In this document: piece by piece, positions 62,100 to 64,000 of the stretch
How the letters are laid out: each line of letters begins with the position of its first letter
Numbering within the stretch: the stretch's first letter is position 1
DNA from: Arthrobacter sp. ISL-85
Lineage (GTDB): Bacteria > Actinomycetota > Actinomycetes > Actinomycetales > Micrococcaceae
Length of the DNA stretch: 64,000 nt
Direction: 5' to 3'
Assembly: GCF_018613675.1 (NCBI RefSeq)
Contig: NZ_JAGGPQ010000009.1
Location: forward strand, 62,001-126,000
Position numbers and translations under genes: made by a program
The notes under the pieces: generated by a model
Databases searched by the model: none
Seen by the model: the letters and a program-made list of their open reading frames with translations, nothing else
What the model was told of the DNA's origin: nothing

Positions 62100-62406
62100 C
62101 CTTGATTTCTGCAGAACCCCTTCTTGGGTGAAACAGCTCCTCAAACCGCCCCGGCAAAGGAAGACTGGGCCGTGGGTGAGGCCGCTTGTTGCCGTGCAAT
62201 CCGATCCCGGACGCAAAACCTGGGGACAACATCGGACATGCCAAGGGTCAAGCGCCGCGTTGCCCTCGTTGTTGCAAAAGATGCAACACTGCATGCGCCC
62301 CGCCACGTATTCCCGGCAGTTCTTGGCTGCCGGATGCTGGCAGGTTGTCTCCACCGCCACGTCTGGCCCTGGCCAGAGGCACCACAGTACGGCGCCCGCC
62401 CGGCAG
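62100..62406. other. Stretch without supported genes
   Basis: Convergent intergenic region between the TetR and GH3 genes. No gene or clear terminator recognised. Confidence 0.3.
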
Positions 62407-63738
62407 TCAGCGGCCCAGCAGCTTCACCTTGGCTTTGGCTTCGAGCACCGTCAGAACAGCCGCGTCCACCTTCACGGCGAAGGCGGGTTCGGCCGTCGCC
62501 CTGGCAATCACGCCCTGGTAGAGCCGCGGCAGGAGCGCCTGGTCGGTACACAGCGCCATGGTGCCGCCAGCGGCGATGAAGTTCGCGGCGCGGTCCTCGG
62601 GGAGGAAGGGCGAGAGCTGAACGGCGTCGCAGATGTCGTCGGAGATGATGATGCCGTCAAAGCCCAAGTCGCCGCGCAGCATCCCGTTGATGATGACGGG
62701 GGAAAACGGCGCCGGGTGGCCCGGATCGATGCCCTCGTAGATTGCATTGCCCACCATCACCCACCGCACCCCGGCATTGACCGCGTCCCGGAACGGCATC
62801 AAATACGCGTCGTGCCGCATTGTGACACCGTCCATGACATTTGTATTGGTGTCCGTGTTGGCCGTCACGCGGCCAAGGCCGGGAAAGTGTTTGACCGCAG
62901 TGGAAACCCCTGCGGCTGCCATGCCGCGGGCCACGGCCACACCATGGCTGGAGACGGCTTCCGGCGTAAAGCCGTATTCGCGCTGGTAGCGGCCGATGGG
63001 GATGTTCCTGGGCGCGAAATCCGGCCCGGGTACGGTATCCAGAACAGGTGCCAGGTTCACGTTCACGCCCGCCGAGGCCAGTTGGCTACCCCAGAGCTGC
63101 GCATCGGCGCGCAGAGTAGCAGGCGCCAAGGTGCCCTGGTCCAGCGCGGAAGGTATCGGCGAGAAGCCCGGCCCGTTGAGGATCTGCACGAGCCCGCCCT
63201 CCTGGTCTGTGGCGACGAACTGCTGAACGCCTGCGGTGGACTGCGCCGAGACCTGCGCATTGATCTGCGCCACTACGGCCGCTGCCGCTGCGGTGCCTGC
63301 CTGGCTGCGGCCCTTCAGGAAGACGTTGCCCACGTGGTAGGTGGTCAGCGCGGCCAGCGTGTTGGCGTCGGGGCCTCCAACCGGCGAGCTGACCATCAGT
63401 ACCTGTCCCACCTTCTGCGGCAGCGTCATGCCGTCCAGCGCCTGCTGGGCCGCTGAGGCGGCCAGGTTCGGCGGCGAGGCGGATGACGGCGTAGCCGACG
63501 GCGACGGGCCCGCTGACGTGCTTGCGGAATTGCTTTGCTGGGTTGCGCTGGCCGCCGGAGCGGTGGAGGACGACCCTGCCGCCGCTGACGGAGTCTGTCC
63601 GGCGGATGGTTCTGCGGACGAGGAACCGTCCGCCCTACAGAACCTGGTCAGTCCGGTGGCCAGCAGGACAACCACCAGTGCGATAGCTGCCACCCCTGCA
63701 ACGATCGCAGCCCATCCGCCGCGCGTGATTCTAGCCAT
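62407..63738 (-). CDS. Glycoside hydrolase family 3 protein, NagZ-type beta-N-acetylhexosaminidase, secreted
   Basis: The 443-residue protein starts with a membrane anchor or signal (AAIVAGVAAIALVVVLLATG) and a long Ser/Ala/Pro linker (residues 35-95). The catalytic barrel carries VATDQEGGLVQ, AVKHFPGLGRV (NagZ signature KHFPGhG) and IIISDDICD with the nucleophilic Asp. It probably removes N-acetylglucosamine from muropeptides or related glycans outside the cytoplasm. The usual NagZ histidine after KHFPG-D is replaced (GLGRVT), which is common in actinobacterial members. Confidence 0.88.
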   Translation of the reverse strand: MARITRGGWAAIVAGVAAIALVVVLLATGLTRFCRADGSSSAEPSAGQTPSAAAGSSSTAPAASATQQSNSASTSAGPSPSATPSSASPPNLAASAAQQALDGMTLPQKVGQVLMVSSPVGGPDANTLAALTTYHVGNVFLKGRSQAGTAAAAAVVAQINAQVSAQSTAGVQQFVATDQEGGLVQILNGPGFSPIPSALDQGTLAPATLRADAQLWGSQLASAGVNVNLAPVLDTVPGPDFAPRNIPIGRYQREYGFTPEAVSSHGVAVARGMAAAGVSTAVKHFPGLGRVTANTDTNTNVMDGVTMRHDAYLMPFRDAVNAGVRWVMVGNAIYEGIDPGHPAPFSPVIINGMLRGDLGFDGIIISDDICDAVQLSPFLPEDRAANFIAAGGTMALCTDQALLPRLYQGVIARATAEPAFAVKVDAAVLTVLEAKAKVKLLGR

Positions 63739-64000
63739 GTGCCCGGTCCTCCCCTTCGGCCGAGTACCGAGCGTTCATCGAAACTGGAAACAATAGCCGC
63801 AGGTGGTGGTGACTTAGCCGCTCACTGTGGCCGCGTGCACGTTGACCATACCGAACTTGAACTAACCGGCTACATGGCGCAATTCGATCTGGCCCGGCCT
63901 TCGGCGATCGAGCAAACAACCGCCGCTCAGGAAGCCCGCCGCTGAGCTGAGAAACGTCACAATCATCTGGGCCCGGGCCCGCTTTATTCCGGTTACCCCG
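63739..64000. other. Window end, no supported gene
   Basis: Upstream region of the GH3 gene. GGGCCCGGGCCCGC at about 63970 is a short GC-rich dyad of unknown role. Confidence 0.3.

Noticed and set aside
62053..63456. Plus-strand frame of 467 codons opposite the GH3 gene
   Set aside because: It is antisense to the NagZ-type catalytic domain and starts inside the TetR gene.

Overview
The window is high-GC actinobacterial DNA, most likely from an Arthrobacter-type Micrococcaceae (Arthrobacter, Pseudarthrobacter or Paenarthrobacter). This is inferred from gene families typical of actinobacteria (holin-X, DUF3618, DUF4193, DUF4383, DUF5709, DUF6510, an NAGGN-type amidotransferase, an allantoin cluster) and from GTG/TTG starts. 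No tRNA, rRNA, CRISPR array or intact transposase was seen. Many frameshifted, truncated and fused genes plus IS256-like and IS630-like remnants indicate a decaying accessory region, either a genomic island or a large plasmid.

Layout. 0-2 kb: cell-envelope operon (holin-X, DUF3618, MarR, DUF4383) with a frameshift in its last gene. 2-7 kb: an amidotransferase of the N-acetylglutaminylglutamine type between two broken genes, one an in-frame fusion of a glutamate-cysteine ligase N-terminus to an Orn/Lys/Arg decarboxylase. 7-10 kb: STAS-like protein, PrsW protease, VOC protein and debris. 10.9-16.8 kb: nucleobase/allantoin permease, Asp/Glu/hydantoin racemase-family protein, allantoinase AllB, and an OFA-type MFS transporter with its 48-residue small subunit. 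17-20 kb: ribA remnant, glutathione peroxidase, and an Abi-family HEPN protein preceded by a strongly structured leader that can form a pseudoknot. 20.6-27.5 kb: gene fragments, an MFS transporter, an aldo/keto reductase and IS remnants. 27.5-35 kb: a sugar-acid type cluster (FCD-GntR regulator, ABC importer, mandelate-racemase-family dehydratase, broken FAH hydrolase, Gfo/Idh/MocA dehydrogenase). 35.5 kb: a diverged second copy of the region upstream of the Abi gene, here without an Abi gene.

36-62 kb is dominated by genes against oxidants and electrophiles: peroxiredoxin-like protein, thioredoxin, MsrA, MsrB, a sulfite-oxidase-like/ferredoxin-reductase/DUF6510 set, ferritin-like protein, Dps, an ECF-type sigma factor, three quinone-oxidoreductase-like proteins, a nitroreductase, an AhpD-like protein, three related GNAT proteins and TetR regulators. 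Five copies of a 14-bp dyad (consensus GGACGATATCGTCC) lie only in intergenic regions upstream of the ferritin, sigma-factor, oxidoreductase and AhpD/nitroreductase promoters. I propose that these define one TetR-controlled stress regulon. The window ends with a secreted GH3 (NagZ-type) protein.

Main candidates for something new: (1) the Abi/HEPN gene with a pseudoknot-like upstream RNA and an orphan second copy of its leader region; (2) the dyad-defined oxidative/electrophile regulon including an orphan sigma factor. All assignments rest on reading the sequence and on recalled family features; no database search was run.
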